A stretch of 5,788 nucleotides of DNA. Source: Ignavibacteria bacterium (lineage in GTDB: Bacteria; Bacteroidota; Ignavibacteria; Tepidaquicellales; OLB5). Both the position numbers and the translations under genes were made by a program. The stretch lies in NCBI GenBank assembly GCA_030835005.1, contig JAUQWT010000019.1:1-5788 (forward strand). The letters are read 5' to 3'. Below the pieces are notes generated by a model that was not told the origin of the DNA, ran no database searches, and saw only the letters and a program-made list of their open reading frames with translations. Shown here one piece after another: positions 1-5,667 of this stretch. Every line of letters starts with the position of its first letter. The first letter of the stretch is position 1.

Positions 1-362
1 ACATCTTCGCGGAATAAGCGGTACTGCATTCCGAGATTTATTATCGGCATCATGAAGAGCCTGTTTACTTTGTAAGGAGTGACGGAATTTCCGAAAATAT
101 CTGTCTGGTCAAACTCCCTATCATCCTTTGCACCTGAAAATGAGATAGAAGCGGTCAGAGAAATATCTTTAGACATATTAAAATATTTTGTCGCCCCAAA
201 ACCAAAGCCGTTATCGGAAAAACTCAAATTCAAAGCCCAGTTGTTTACGGACTCTCTTTTTTGCTTTTTCATCATACCGGTTTTATTAAGGGGATCCTGG
301 TTTTGTGAATACAGAGAAGTTATCCCTACTAACAGGGCTAAAACAATTATTTTTATCTTCAT
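1..362 (-). CDS. Exported, probable outer-membrane beta-barrel protein (N-terminal part, runs off left edge)
   Basis: Reading leftward from an ATG at 362, the frame stays open for 120 codons to the window edge, so only the N-terminus is present. Residues 1-20 form a clear signal peptide: K2 and K4, a hydrophobic core, and a likely cut near Ser19-Gln20. A short polar, Lys/Arg-rich stretch (about 27-38) follows. After it come alternating hydrophobic/polar segments rich in Phe, Gly and Ser (WALNLSFSDNGFGFGATKYF, then SLTASISFSG), as in the strands of outer-membrane barrels. I do not recognise a specific family; a porin-like or OmpA-barrel-like surface protein is the best guess. The gene is divergent from kdsA. 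No convincing promoter or Shine-Dalgarno site is visible upstream of 362. The open frame on the opposite strand (79-405) is taken as its shadow. Confidence 0.75.
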   Translation of the reverse strand, partial: MKIKIIVLALLVGITSLYSQNQDPLNKTGMMKKQKRESVNNWALNLSFSDNGFGFGATKYFNMSKDISLTASISFSGAKDDREFDQTDIFGNSVTPYKVNRLFMMPIINLGMQYRLFRED

Positions 363-442
363 GCTTAATTTTAATGAACTATGTTTTCAAATGCAATACC
401 TATGAGAAGTGCTTTTTGGAGCCATTATGCCTTCGGATTTAC

Positions 443-474
443 GTTGTTATAATAGCTAATATTTCATAATTTTG
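443..474 (+). promoter_or_regulatory. Predicted Bacteroidota-type promoter for kdsA
   Basis: GTTG at 443-446, a 20-nt spacer, then TAATTTTG at 467-474. This matches the TTTG-N19-21-TAnnTTTG pattern known for the Bacteroidota primary sigma factor, with one mismatch in the upstream box. Transcription would begin a few bases after 474, leaving a leader of roughly 10-15 nt that carries AGGA at 484-487. A conventional TATAAT at 448-453 lies inside the spacer and is an alternative -10 box, but I see no good -35 box for it. Confidence 0.5.
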
Positions 475-492
475 TGAAAAATCAGGAAAAAA

Positions 493-1332
493 TTGAACTC
501 TGAAATTGTAATCAAAGCGGGCAGCAAGACCTACAATCTTTCTAACACAAAAAAACTTTTTTTAATTGCAGGCCCTTGTGTTGTGGAATCAGAAAAACTC
601 ACATTTGAGATCGCTAAAAAGCTGAAAGATATTACTTTGCGCCTCAAAATGCCGTTTATTTTTAAGGCATCATATAAGAAAGCAAACAGAACCAGCGGGT
701 CGTCGTTCAGATCGATAGGCGTTACCGAAGCTCTTGATATACTTGGTGATATCAGGGTGAAAATGAATATTCCGGTGATTACCGATATCCATTCAGAGAT
801 CGAAGCCGAAATTGCTTCTGAATATGTTGATATTTTACAGATACCTGCATTTTTGTGCAGGCAAACAGAGCTGTTAGAAGCAGCTGCGGCAACAGGGAAG
901 ATCGTTAACATAAAAAAGGGGCAGTTCCTTTCGCCCGAAGATATGGTGCACCAGGTAAACAAAGTGAAAGCAGCCGGCAATAACCGGATAATGGTAACTG
1001 AGCGCGGTTCAACATTTGGCTATCAGAACCTGGTTGTTGATATGAGGTCGCTTGAGATAATGAAAAAACTAAAGTGCCCTGTGATATTTGACGCAACACA
1101 TTCAGTGCAGATGCCCTCAAAGGATGACGGCGTATCGGGCGGGAATCCTGAGTTTATTGAGCCGCTTTCGCGCGCTGCTGCTGCTGTTGGCATTAACGGC
1201 ATATTTATTGAAACTCACCCAAATCCGGCAAAGGCAATGAGCGATGCCGGCTCTATGCTGAATCTAAGCAAGATGGAACCTCTCTTAAAGCGCCTTATTA
1301 AGATTCATGACTTGGTAAACAATCACATTTAA
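493..1332 (+). CDS. kdsA: 2-dehydro-3-deoxyphosphooctonate aldolase (Kdo-8-phosphate synthase), metal-dependent type
   Basis: Condenses phosphoenolpyruvate with D-arabinose 5-phosphate to give Kdo 8-phosphate, the precursor of the Kdo sugars of LPS; it is cytoplasmic. The 279-aa length is normal for the family. The TIM-barrel signature is complete: FKASYKKANRTS (57-68, catalytic lysines 58 and 63), ITDIH (96-100), IPAFLCRQTELL (117-128), FGYQNLVVDM (175-184), FDATH (199-203) and FIETHPNP (238-245). The metal ligands of the Aquifex-type enzyme are present as Cys29 (GPCVVES), His203, Glu240 and Asp251 (SDAG). The E. coli metal-free enzyme has Asn instead of Cys29 and CDG instead of SDA. The start is TTG at 493: an in-frame TGA lies at 475-477, and AGGA at 484-487 sits 5 nt upstream. 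It is first in a probable operon with the FAD oxidase 8 nt downstream. Confidence 0.96.
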   Translation: MNSEIVIKAGSKTYNLSNTKKLFLIAGPCVVESEKLTFEIAKKLKDITLRLKMPFIFKASYKKANRTSGSSFRSIGVTEALDILGDIRVKMNIPVITDIHSEIEAEIASEYVDILQIPAFLCRQTELLEAAAATGKIVNIKKGQFLSPEDMVHQVNKVKAAGNNRIMVTERGSTFGYQNLVVDMRSLEIMKKLKCPVIFDATHSVQMPSKDDGVSGGNPEFIEPLSRAAAAVGINGIFIETHPNPAKAMSDAGSMLNLSKMEPLLKRLIKIHDLVNNHI

Positions 1333-1340
1333 TTAACTGA

Positions 1341-2732
1341 ATGTATAATAAGGTTACCCCGGAATTTATTTCAAAGCTTCAGAGCATCTGCGGAAATGAT
1401 TTTGTTTCTTTTGATGCTGAGTCCATTTCACTTCACTCTGAAGATGAGACCGAGGACCTTCACTTTCCACCGGAGGTAATTGTAAAACCCGGCTCTGCCC
1501 TGGAGATCTCTGAAATATTCAAACTGGCAAATGAGTACAGTGTACCTGTGACGCCGCGCGGAGGCGGTACGGGACTCTCAGGAGGCGCACTCGCAATTCA
1601 TGGCGGTATATGCCTCTCGATGGTAAGATTCAATAAGATATTAGAGATAGACGAAAAGAATTTTCAGGCAGTTCTTCAGCCCGGAGTAATTACTCAGGTA
1701 TTTCAGGAAGAAGTTGAAAAACTGGGTTTATTCTACCCTCCGGATCCGGCATCGCGCGGATCGTGCCACTTGGGCGGAAATCTTGCCGAGTGTTCAGGCG
1801 GCCCCAGAGCCGTTAAATACGGAGTTACAAAAGATTATGTGCTTGGACTTGAAGCTGTTTTGCCAACAGGAGAAATTATTAACACCGGCGGAAGAGTCCT
1901 CAAGAATGTGACAGGCTACAATCTGACCCAGCTTATAGTAGGCAGTGAAGGTACACTTGCAGTGATCACAAAGATAATCTTCAGGCTGATTCCGCTGCCA
2001 AAGCACAAAAAAGTTATCCTTGCGGCATTCGGCAGTCTTGAAGATGCCACTGATGCAGTTGCTAAGATATTTCAAAACGGGATCACTCCTTCGGCAATTG
2101 AATTCATGGAAAAGGCGGCTGTTGAAGCTGCTGAGAAAATGCAGAATAAGAAATTCCCCAATAGCGATGCTGAAGCACAGTTATTTATAGAGGTGGACGG
2201 CAATTATCCGGAAATACTTGATAAAGATATCGAGCTTATTGCAGGAGCCATTGAAGAATTTCACCCCTTAGATGTTGTGCTTGCAGAAGACGAACAGAAG
2301 GTGCAGGATGTATGGTCACTCAGGCGCGGAATCGGTGAGGCAGTGAAGTCAATATCTGCCTATAAGGAAGAAGATACGGTGGTGCCAAGGGCTAATATGA
2401 CAAAACTGATCAGGGGAGTAAAAGAGATCTCTGCTAAGTACGGGATTACCACAATTTGCTACGGCCATTCCGGTGACGGGAATATTCACGTGAACATATT
2501 GAAGGATAAGCTTGACGATAAATCGTGGGAGGAAAACATTGATACTGCTATTAAAGAAATATTTAAGTTAACGGTCTCACTTGGCGGAATGATCTCGGGG
2601 GAGCATGGTATCGGGTATTCGCAGAAATCGTACCTCCCGATTGCGCTCCACGAAGCAGAAATTGAACTGATGCGAAAGATAAAAAAGGTATTTGACCCGA
2701 ACAATATACTGAACCCGGGGAAGATATTTTGA
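1341..2732 (+). CDS. FAD-linked oxidase, GlcD / D-lactate dehydrogenase type
   Basis: A 463-aa flavoprotein of the VAO/PCMH superfamily that oxidises a D-2-hydroxy acid. The N-terminal FAD-binding domain (about 44-215) contains TPRGGGTGLSGGAL (71-84), the cofactor-binding loop, plus PPDPASRGSCHLGGN (133-147) and TGYNLTQLIVGSEGTL (191-206). The C-terminal oxidase domain (about 220-461) carries GHSGDGNIHVN (375-385) and SGEHGIG (419-425); related D-2-hydroxyacid dehydrogenases use these His and Glu residues to hold a metal and bind the substrate carboxylate. The end, FDPNNILNPGKIF, is typical. No Fe-S domain is fused, so its electron acceptor (a partner protein or an electron-transfer flavoprotein) is not encoded here. 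Glycolate, D-lactate and 2-hydroxyglutarate cannot be told apart by motif, so no symbol is given. It starts 8 nt after kdsA without a visible Shine-Dalgarno site. Confidence 0.92.
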   Translation: MYNKVTPEFISKLQSICGNDFVSFDAESISLHSEDETEDLHFPPEVIVKPGSALEISEIFKLANEYSVPVTPRGGGTGLSGGALAIHGGICLSMVRFNKILEIDEKNFQAVLQPGVITQVFQEEVEKLGLFYPPDPASRGSCHLGGNLAECSGGPRAVKYGVTKDYVLGLEAVLPTGEIINTGGRVLKNVTGYNLTQLIVGSEGTLAVITKIIFRLIPLPKHKKVILAAFGSLEDATDAVAKIFQNGITPSAIEFMEKAAVEAAEKMQNKKFPNSDAEAQLFIEVDGNYPEILDKDIELIAGAIEEFHPLDVVLAEDEQKVQDVWSLRRGIGEAVKSISAYKEEDTVVPRANMTKLIRGVKEISAKYGITTICYGHSGDGNIHVNILKDKLDDKSWEENIDTAIKEIFKLTVSLGGMISGEHGIGYSQKSYLPIALHEAEIELMRKIKKVFDPNNILNPGKIF

Positions 2733-2764
2733 ATTCATAAAGACGTGATATTTTTATTATCAGA

Positions 2765-2864
2765 ACCGAAGACGACTCAAAGACACAACGAAAAACAACG
2801 ATGAAAGATGGGATAAAGAGGTTTACTAATTGAATTCTCTTTGCCCTCTGTGAATTCTGTGGTG
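2765..2864. repeat. Decayed palindromic intergenic repeat (candidate)
   Basis: The 169-nt gap between 2732 and 2902 holds no convincing gene. Its left part (2765-2800) is a run of AC/GA-rich near-repeats such as ACCGAAGAC, CAAAGACAC and ACAACG. Its right part (2831-2864) is their approximate complement, CTTTGCCCTCTGTG then TTCTGTGGT. TGAATTCT occurs at 2831-2838 and again at 2851-2858, exactly 20 nt apart. This resembles the widespread bacterial intergenic elements built from imperfect ACCACAGAG-like units facing their reverse complement. The match is degenerate, so this may be a relic copy. That resemblance is from memory, not from a search. Confidence 0.4.
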
Positions 2865-2901
2865 CAAGAATGATAAAATGCATACAATATTAAATTGAGA
2901 A

Positions 2902-3315
2902 ATGATAAAATCTGAAATAAATATACGAGTATTGTATGCTCATACTGATAAGATGGGTATTATCAATAATGGCAGGTACTTAGAATATTTTGAAGCCGGG
3001 AGGAACACTTTGCTTCGGGAGATCGGATTCCCGTACACAGAGCTTGAAAAACTGAATTTCGGATTGCCGGTGATAGAGGCCCATGTGAATTATATCTCAA
3101 CAGGCGCGTATGATGATGTTGTGGTAATAAAGTCATTTCTGAAAACACTGCCGACTGCAAAAGTAAAGATTGACTATGAGCTTACCGTAAATGAAAAGAT
3201 CATTGCGACAGGCTATACTATTCATTCATTTATTAATCTTGCAACGCTGAAGCCCTCACGTCCGCCAAAGGAATTCATTGAACTGTTGAAACAGAATCCG
3301 GGATTGAAAGACTGA
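2902..3315 (+). CDS. Acyl-CoA thioesterase, 4HBT/YbgC hot-dog family
   Basis: A single hot-dog domain of 137 aa, the usual length for YbgC/4-hydroxybenzoyl-CoA thioesterase proteins, which hydrolyse acyl-CoA or acyl-ACP thioesters in the cytoplasm. The signature helix region is HTDKMGIINNGRYLEYFEAGR (14-34), with the family's active-site Asp at residue 16 and the EYFE-x-GR helix. The usual VYYGNY or VYHxNY is replaced by INNGRY, so the aromatic or His position is Asn. The rest follows family order: LPVIEAHVNYISTGAYDD (54-71), then a central sheet (LKTLPTAKVKIDYEL) and a C-terminal PPKEFIELL helix. Substrate is not predictable. The gene opens a three-gene coupled unit: its TGA overlaps the next ATG by one base. 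GAGA at 2897-2900 is the only weak ribosome-site candidate, and no clear promoter was found upstream. Confidence 0.87.
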   Translation: MIKSEINIRVLYAHTDKMGIINNGRYLEYFEAGRNTLLREIGFPYTELEKLNFGLPVIEAHVNYISTGAYDDVVVIKSFLKTLPTAKVKIDYELTVNEKIIATGYTIHSFINLATLKPSRPPKEFIELLKQNPGLKD

Positions 3316-3530
3316 TGAACTTGAAAGAAAAATACAGCGGTCTTCTTTGCCCAATCGGGAAGTATCCGCTCAGAATAGAAAATGAATACCTTGTATGCGA
3401 GAATTGTGAAGCCGCTTATCCGATAATTGAAGGAATACCGGATCTGTTAATAGAAGAAGCTAAGCTTCCTGAAGGGATAAGCAGTATTCAGGAGCTGAAG
3501 TGCGTTAAGGAAAGAACTGCAGGAAAATGA
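3315..3530 (+). CDS. Trm112/UPF0434 (YcaR)-like small zinc-ribbon protein
   Basis: A 71-aa protein with the layout of the Trm112p-like/YcaR family: an N-terminal cysteine-proline knuckle (LLCP, Cys12), a central LVCENC (Cys28, Cys31), then AAYPIIEGIPDLL (33-45), which corresponds to the family's conserved YPI-x-x-GIP-x-L ending. Eukaryotic and archaeal relatives activate methyltransferases; bacterial members are largely uncharacterised. One oddity is that the first knuckle reads CPIG rather than CPxC, so the second zinc cysteine is Gly15 and only three candidate ligands remain. The start overlaps the thioesterase stop (TGATG at 3313-3317), and the end overlaps nadC by 4 nt (ATGA at 3527-3530), which suggests translational coupling of all three. 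About 25 C-terminal residues after the domain are charged and unrecognised. Confidence 0.82.
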   Translation: MNLKEKYSGLLCPIGKYPLRIENEYLVCENCEAAYPIIEGIPDLLIEEAKLPEGISSIQELKCVKERTAGK

Positions 3531-4408
3531 CACTGAAAGAATTCTACAAAATAAATGCCGGTAAGATAGATAAGGCAATATTGAACGCTTTGAGGGAAGA
3601 TCATGTTAATAGCGATGCAACAACTGATCTTCTGCTTAAAGGCACTGCAGGGGATAAGAAGATAGAAGCAGTACTTCTCTGCAAAGAAGACTGCATTTTG
3701 GCAGGAATTGAAGTATTTAAAAAAGTGTTCAGGATGATCGATCCGCAAGTTAGTTTCAAAACATTCTGCAGAGATGGCCAAAGACTGAAAAAGGGGAGTA
3801 AAGTACTTGTGTTAAGATCTTCATGCGGCAATTTGCTGAGAGGTGAAAGGACAGCATTGAACTTTTTGCAGAGGATGACGGGGATTGCCACTCTAACTAA
3901 CCATTTCGTCAAGAATCTGAAATATAAAAATGCAAAGATACTGCATACGCGTAAAACCACTCCCAATTTCAGAGTATTTGAGGCAGCATCAGTAAAAATG
4001 GGCGGCGGTGATTTCCACAGACTGAGCCTTGCTTCCTCGGTAATGATTAAGGATAATCACATACTTTCTGCCGGCTCAATTGATGATGTTTTTCGTATTC
4101 TTCGCAGCAAAAATATTCCCCCAAAACTGAAACAAAAATTCGAAATTGAAGTAAAAAACTTCAAAGAGCTTAATGCAGTCGTTAGATCAGGCAAAGGACT
4201 TATCAAAGTGGTGATGCTGGATAACTTCAAGCCGGGAGAGATTGAAAAAGCCATAAAGATTTTAAAAACAAACGGATTTCTTATTGAGGTATCAGGAGGC
4301 ATAAACAAGCTGAATTTTGCCCGATTTCAAAGGAAAGGAATTGATTTCTATTCAATTGGAATGCTTACCCATTCAAACAAATCATGCGATTTTTCCCTGG
4401 AATTTTAG
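3527..4408 (+). CDS. nadC: Nicotinate-nucleotide pyrophosphorylase (quinolinate phosphoribosyltransferase, decarboxylating)
   Basis: Converts quinolinate and PRPP to nicotinate mononucleotide, CO2 and pyrophosphate in de novo NAD synthesis. At 293 aa it is of normal length. The N-terminal sandwich domain holds REDHVNSDATTD (23-34), then GERTALNFLQRMTGIATLT (106-124). The barrel carries TRKTTPNFR (141-149), GGGDFHR (159-165), MIKDNHIL (173-180), EIEVKN (206-211), MLDN (230-233), EVSGGI (254-259) and IDFYSIGMLTHS (272-283). These are the quinolinate- and PRPP-binding motifs in family order. Two positions depart from the common form: DTRKTTP reads HTRKTTP (His140), and GGGxNHR reads GGGDFHR. Core Arg, Lys and His residues are kept, so the enzyme is probably active. 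The ATG at 3527 overlaps the previous stop by 4 nt; AGGA at 3521-3524 is unusually close, and coupling to the upstream gene likely helps. nadA and nadB are not in the window. Confidence 0.95.
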   Translation: MTLKEFYKINAGKIDKAILNALREDHVNSDATTDLLLKGTAGDKKIEAVLLCKEDCILAGIEVFKKVFRMIDPQVSFKTFCRDGQRLKKGSKVLVLRSSCGNLLRGERTALNFLQRMTGIATLTNHFVKNLKYKNAKILHTRKTTPNFRVFEAASVKMGGGDFHRLSLASSVMIKDNHILSAGSIDDVFRILRSKNIPPKLKQKFEIEVKNFKELNAVVRSGKGLIKVVMLDNFKPGEIEKAIKILKTNGFLIEVSGGINKLNFARFQRKGIDFYSIGMLTHSNKSCDFSLEF

Positions 4409-4427
4409 TTTTTCTGAATAAATTATA

Positions 4428-4459
4428 ATTGATTTTCAGAGAATAATTGCATAAATTTG
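4428..4459 (+). promoter_or_regulatory. Predicted Bacteroidota-type promoter for the paralogous secreted-protein pair
   Basis: ATTG at 4428-4431, a 20-nt spacer, then TAAATTTG at 4452-4459, a full match to TAnnTTTG. Transcription would start a few bases later, leaving a leader of about 80 nt before the strong AAGGAG site (4531-4536). A TTGACA string at 4457-4462 overlaps the box but has no -10 partner 16-18 nt downstream, so it is less likely to be a -35 element. The 136-nt gap shows no clear terminator for nadC, only a weak AT-rich CTGAA/TTCAG hairpin around 4414-4439. Confidence 0.45.
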
Positions 4460-4544
4460 ACAAGTATTCCAATCAAAACACGGCATTTCCAGCTTCCGAA
4501 CCAGATTTCTACAAATAATTAACTTTTCTAAAGGAGAAAATAAT

Positions 4545-5099
4545 ATGTTAAACAACAACAATTTGAAGCTGCTTATAGCTTTGCTTGTCATGTTCGCTGT
4601 CGGATACGTCTGCAGTTCTGACAAGGATAAAGACAAAAAAGAAGACAAGAAAGAAGACACAAAGAAAGAGGATACAAAGAAAGAGGATACAAAGAAAGAA
4701 GATACAAAAGACGATTCACGCAAAACAGACGATAAAGAAACAACAAGCGGCAGTAATGATGTTAAGCTTTACTTCTGTGAAGAATATACAGGCGGCAAAG
4801 AGATCGGAAAATCAGATGAATTCATTATCGGAAAAAATGGCGGATATTTTACATGTATGATTGATCTGAGAGGCACTGGGAAGAAGATAGGTGTTGGCAA
4901 GCTTGAACTCAGGATTACAAAGCTTGGCGGCAGCGAAAAAATTATTGCCACCGAAAAATTTGATGTACAGCCGGACTGGGATTATATATTCTTTGATAAA
5001 TTCCATACTTTCTATTCGGCAGGTGATTACAAGGTTACTGCTTTAAAACCTGACGGAACTCCGGTTGCAACAGGCGAAGTAAAGATCTCAATGAGATAA
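4545..5099 (+). CDS. Exported or membrane-anchored protein with charged KKEDT-repeat linker and YFCE/GGY domain (paralog of the next gene)
   Basis: I recognise no named family. The 184 aa fall into three parts. Residues 1-23 are a hydrophobic export segment (core 9-22) ending in Cys23; a lipoprotein is possible, but the preceding GYV is a poor lipobox, so an uncleaved anchor is an alternative. Residues 26-72 are an almost wholly polar Lys/Asp/Glu/Thr linker containing four tandem KKEDT units (35-54). Residues 73-184 are a compact domain with LYFCEE (75-80), FIIGKNGGY (93-101), a Trp/aromatic patch (DWDYIFFDKF, 144-153), TFYSAGDYKVTA (155-166) and a final GEVKISMR. Alternating hydrophobicity suggests a beta-sandwich. 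The same motifs recur in the same order in the next gene. AAGGAG at 4531-4536, 8 nt before the ATG, is the best ribosome site in the window, which suggests high expression. Probable site of action: periplasm or cell surface. Confidence 0.85.
   Translation: MLNNNNLKLLIALLVMFAVGYVCSSDKDKDKKEDKKEDTKKEDTKKEDTKKEDTKDDSRKTDDKETTSGSNDVKLYFCEEYTGGKEIGKSDEFIIGKNGGYFTCMIDLRGTGKKIGVGKLELRITKLGGSEKIIATEKFDVQPDWDYIFFDKFHTFYSAGDYKVTALKPDGTPVATGEVKISMR
4647..4706 (+). repeat. In-frame 15-nt tandem repeat (four units, KKEDT)
   Basis: Four consecutive 15-nt units, AAGAAAGARGAYACA, lie at 4647-4661, 4662-4676, 4677-4691 and 4692-4706. The second and third are identical; the first and fourth differ from them only at synonymous third positions. 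A shorter 12-nt relative (KKED, without Thr) precedes them at 4635-4646. Because the unit is a multiple of three, gain or loss of units would change linker length without breaking the frame. Confidence 0.92.
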
Positions 5100-5127
5100 A
5101 TTAATAACTAAAGATCACCATAATAAA

Positions 5128-5514
5128 ATGAAAAAACTACTAGCAATTTCGTTCATCGCACTGGCACTATTGGTTATAAACGAAAAATCAAATGCGCAGT
5201 CGATCTATTTCTGTGAAGGAGTAACAAACGACGGTTACCCGATAACAGAGAGCAGCGTATTCAATATAGGCAGTGACGGCGGTTATGTTTATGTGCTTGT
5301 TCGCCTGCCGTATGAAATAGCATGCCGCTCGGTAAGATTTGAAATCTACCGCAACGGCGATTATGACAATACAATTTATGTTGATACCGAAAAGAGCTGG
5401 GTATGGTTCTGGAAACAGATCACTTTCTACAAAACCGGCAATTTCACGGTCTATGCATATGATTGCTTTGATTATATGCTTACCTCAGGGAGCGTGAAGA
5501 TACAGTACAGGTAG
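5128..5514 (+). CDS. Small secreted protein made of a single YFCE/GGY domain (paralog of the preceding gene)
   Basis: A 128-aa protein of unrecognised family. Residues 1-23 are a textbook signal peptide (KK at 2-3, hydrophobic core 4-17) with an AXA-like cut at SNA-Q (after Ala23), so the mature protein is about 105 aa and probably periplasmic or released. The mature part aligns end to end with residues 73-184 of the preceding protein: IYFCEG (26-31), FNIGSDGGY (45-53), a Trp-rich patch (SWVWFWKQ, 90-97), TFYKTGNFTVYA (99-110) and a final GSVKIQYR. The Cys in YFCE is conserved between the two; this copy also has Cys66 and Cys113. It lacks the charged linker. The gene begins 28 nt after the previous stop, with no visible Shine-Dalgarno site, and probably shares that gene's transcript, which ends at the hairpin just downstream. 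Confidence 0.87.
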   Translation: MKKLLAISFIALALLVINEKSNAQSIYFCEGVTNDGYPITESSVFNIGSDGGYVYVLVRLPYEIACRSVRFEIYRNGDYDNTIYVDTEKSWVWFWKQITFYKTGNFTVYAYDCFDYMLTSGSVKIQYR

Positions 5515-5538
5515 TTTGATATAGTAAATGTTTTTGTG

Positions 5539-5569
5539 AAAGGGCGGCATTTTATGCTGCCCTTTTTTT
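5539..5569 (+). terminator. Rho-independent terminator after the paralogous pair
   Basis: AAAGGGCGGCA (5539-5549) pairs with TGCTGCCCTTT (5555-5565) through one G-T wobble. The loop is TTTTA (5550-5554) and the T run is 5563-5569. The GC core of 8 bp followed by seven Ts is a classic intrinsic terminator, 25 nt past the stop codon. Confidence 0.9.
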
Positions 5570-5590
5570 ATCACCTGATGTAAATCTCAT

Positions 5591-5657
5591 TCAAGTTGTT
5601 GGTCCCCGAAACTTCAATTCGGGGAATCGTAGAGTGTTGTCACCAACAACAAATTGA
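5591..5657. repeat. Nested palindrome overlapping the flippase promoter
   Basis: The outer arms GTTGTTGGT (5595-5603) and ACCAACAAC (5642-5650) are perfect 9-nt inverted repeats, extendable by TCAA (5591-5594) with TTGA (5654-5657) across a 3-nt bulge. Inside lies a second perfect hairpin, TCCCCGAA (5603-5610) with TTCGGGGA (5618-5625), loop ACTTCAA. GTTGT at 5636-5640 can also pair with ACAAC at 5646-5650, competing with the outer stem. The right outer arm sits between the two promoter boxes of the downstream gene. Confidence 0.75.
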
Positions 5658-5667
5658 GCTATATTTG
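5636..5667 (+). promoter_or_regulatory. Predicted Bacteroidota-type promoter for the flippase gene
   Basis: GTTG at 5636-5639, a 20-nt spacer, then TATATTTG at 5660-5667, a full TAnnTTTG match. The downstream box ends only 6 nt before the ATG at 5674, so the transcript would have almost no leader. It lies after the terminator at 5539-5569, consistent with a new transcription unit. Confidence 0.5.

Noticed and set aside
388..395. Possible minus-strand promoter box TGCATTTG for the left-edge gene
   Set aside because: One mismatch to TAnnTTTG and no TTG box at 19-21 nt; below the standard of the three accepted promoters.
79..405. 108-aa plus-strand open frame opposite the left-edge gene
   Set aside because: The minus strand over the same bases encodes a signal peptide followed by a barrel-like sequence and stays open to the edge; the plus-strand frame has no recognisable features.
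2563..2883. 106-aa minus-strand frame reaching into the 2733-2901 gap
   Set aside because: Mostly antisense to the oxidase C-terminus, and its upstream part lies in the degenerate repeat; no family features or ribosome site.
4414..4439. Hairpin CTGAA...TTCAG after nadC as a terminator
   Set aside because: Short, AT-rich, with a bulge and no T run after it.
4457..4462. TTGACA as a classical -35 box
   Set aside because: No TATAAT-like hexamer 16-18 nt downstream; it overlaps the better-supported TAAATTTG box.
4436..4723. Minus-strand frame with FVSSF repeats
   Set aside because: It is the antisense reading of the KKEDT tandem repeat; the repetition is explained by the plus-strand gene, which has a strong ribosome site.
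4585..4860. 91-aa Lys/Arg-rich plus-strand frame inside the linker gene
   Set aside because: An out-of-frame reading of the AAG/AAA-rich repeat; the frame starting at 4545 has the export signal and the domain shared with the next gene.
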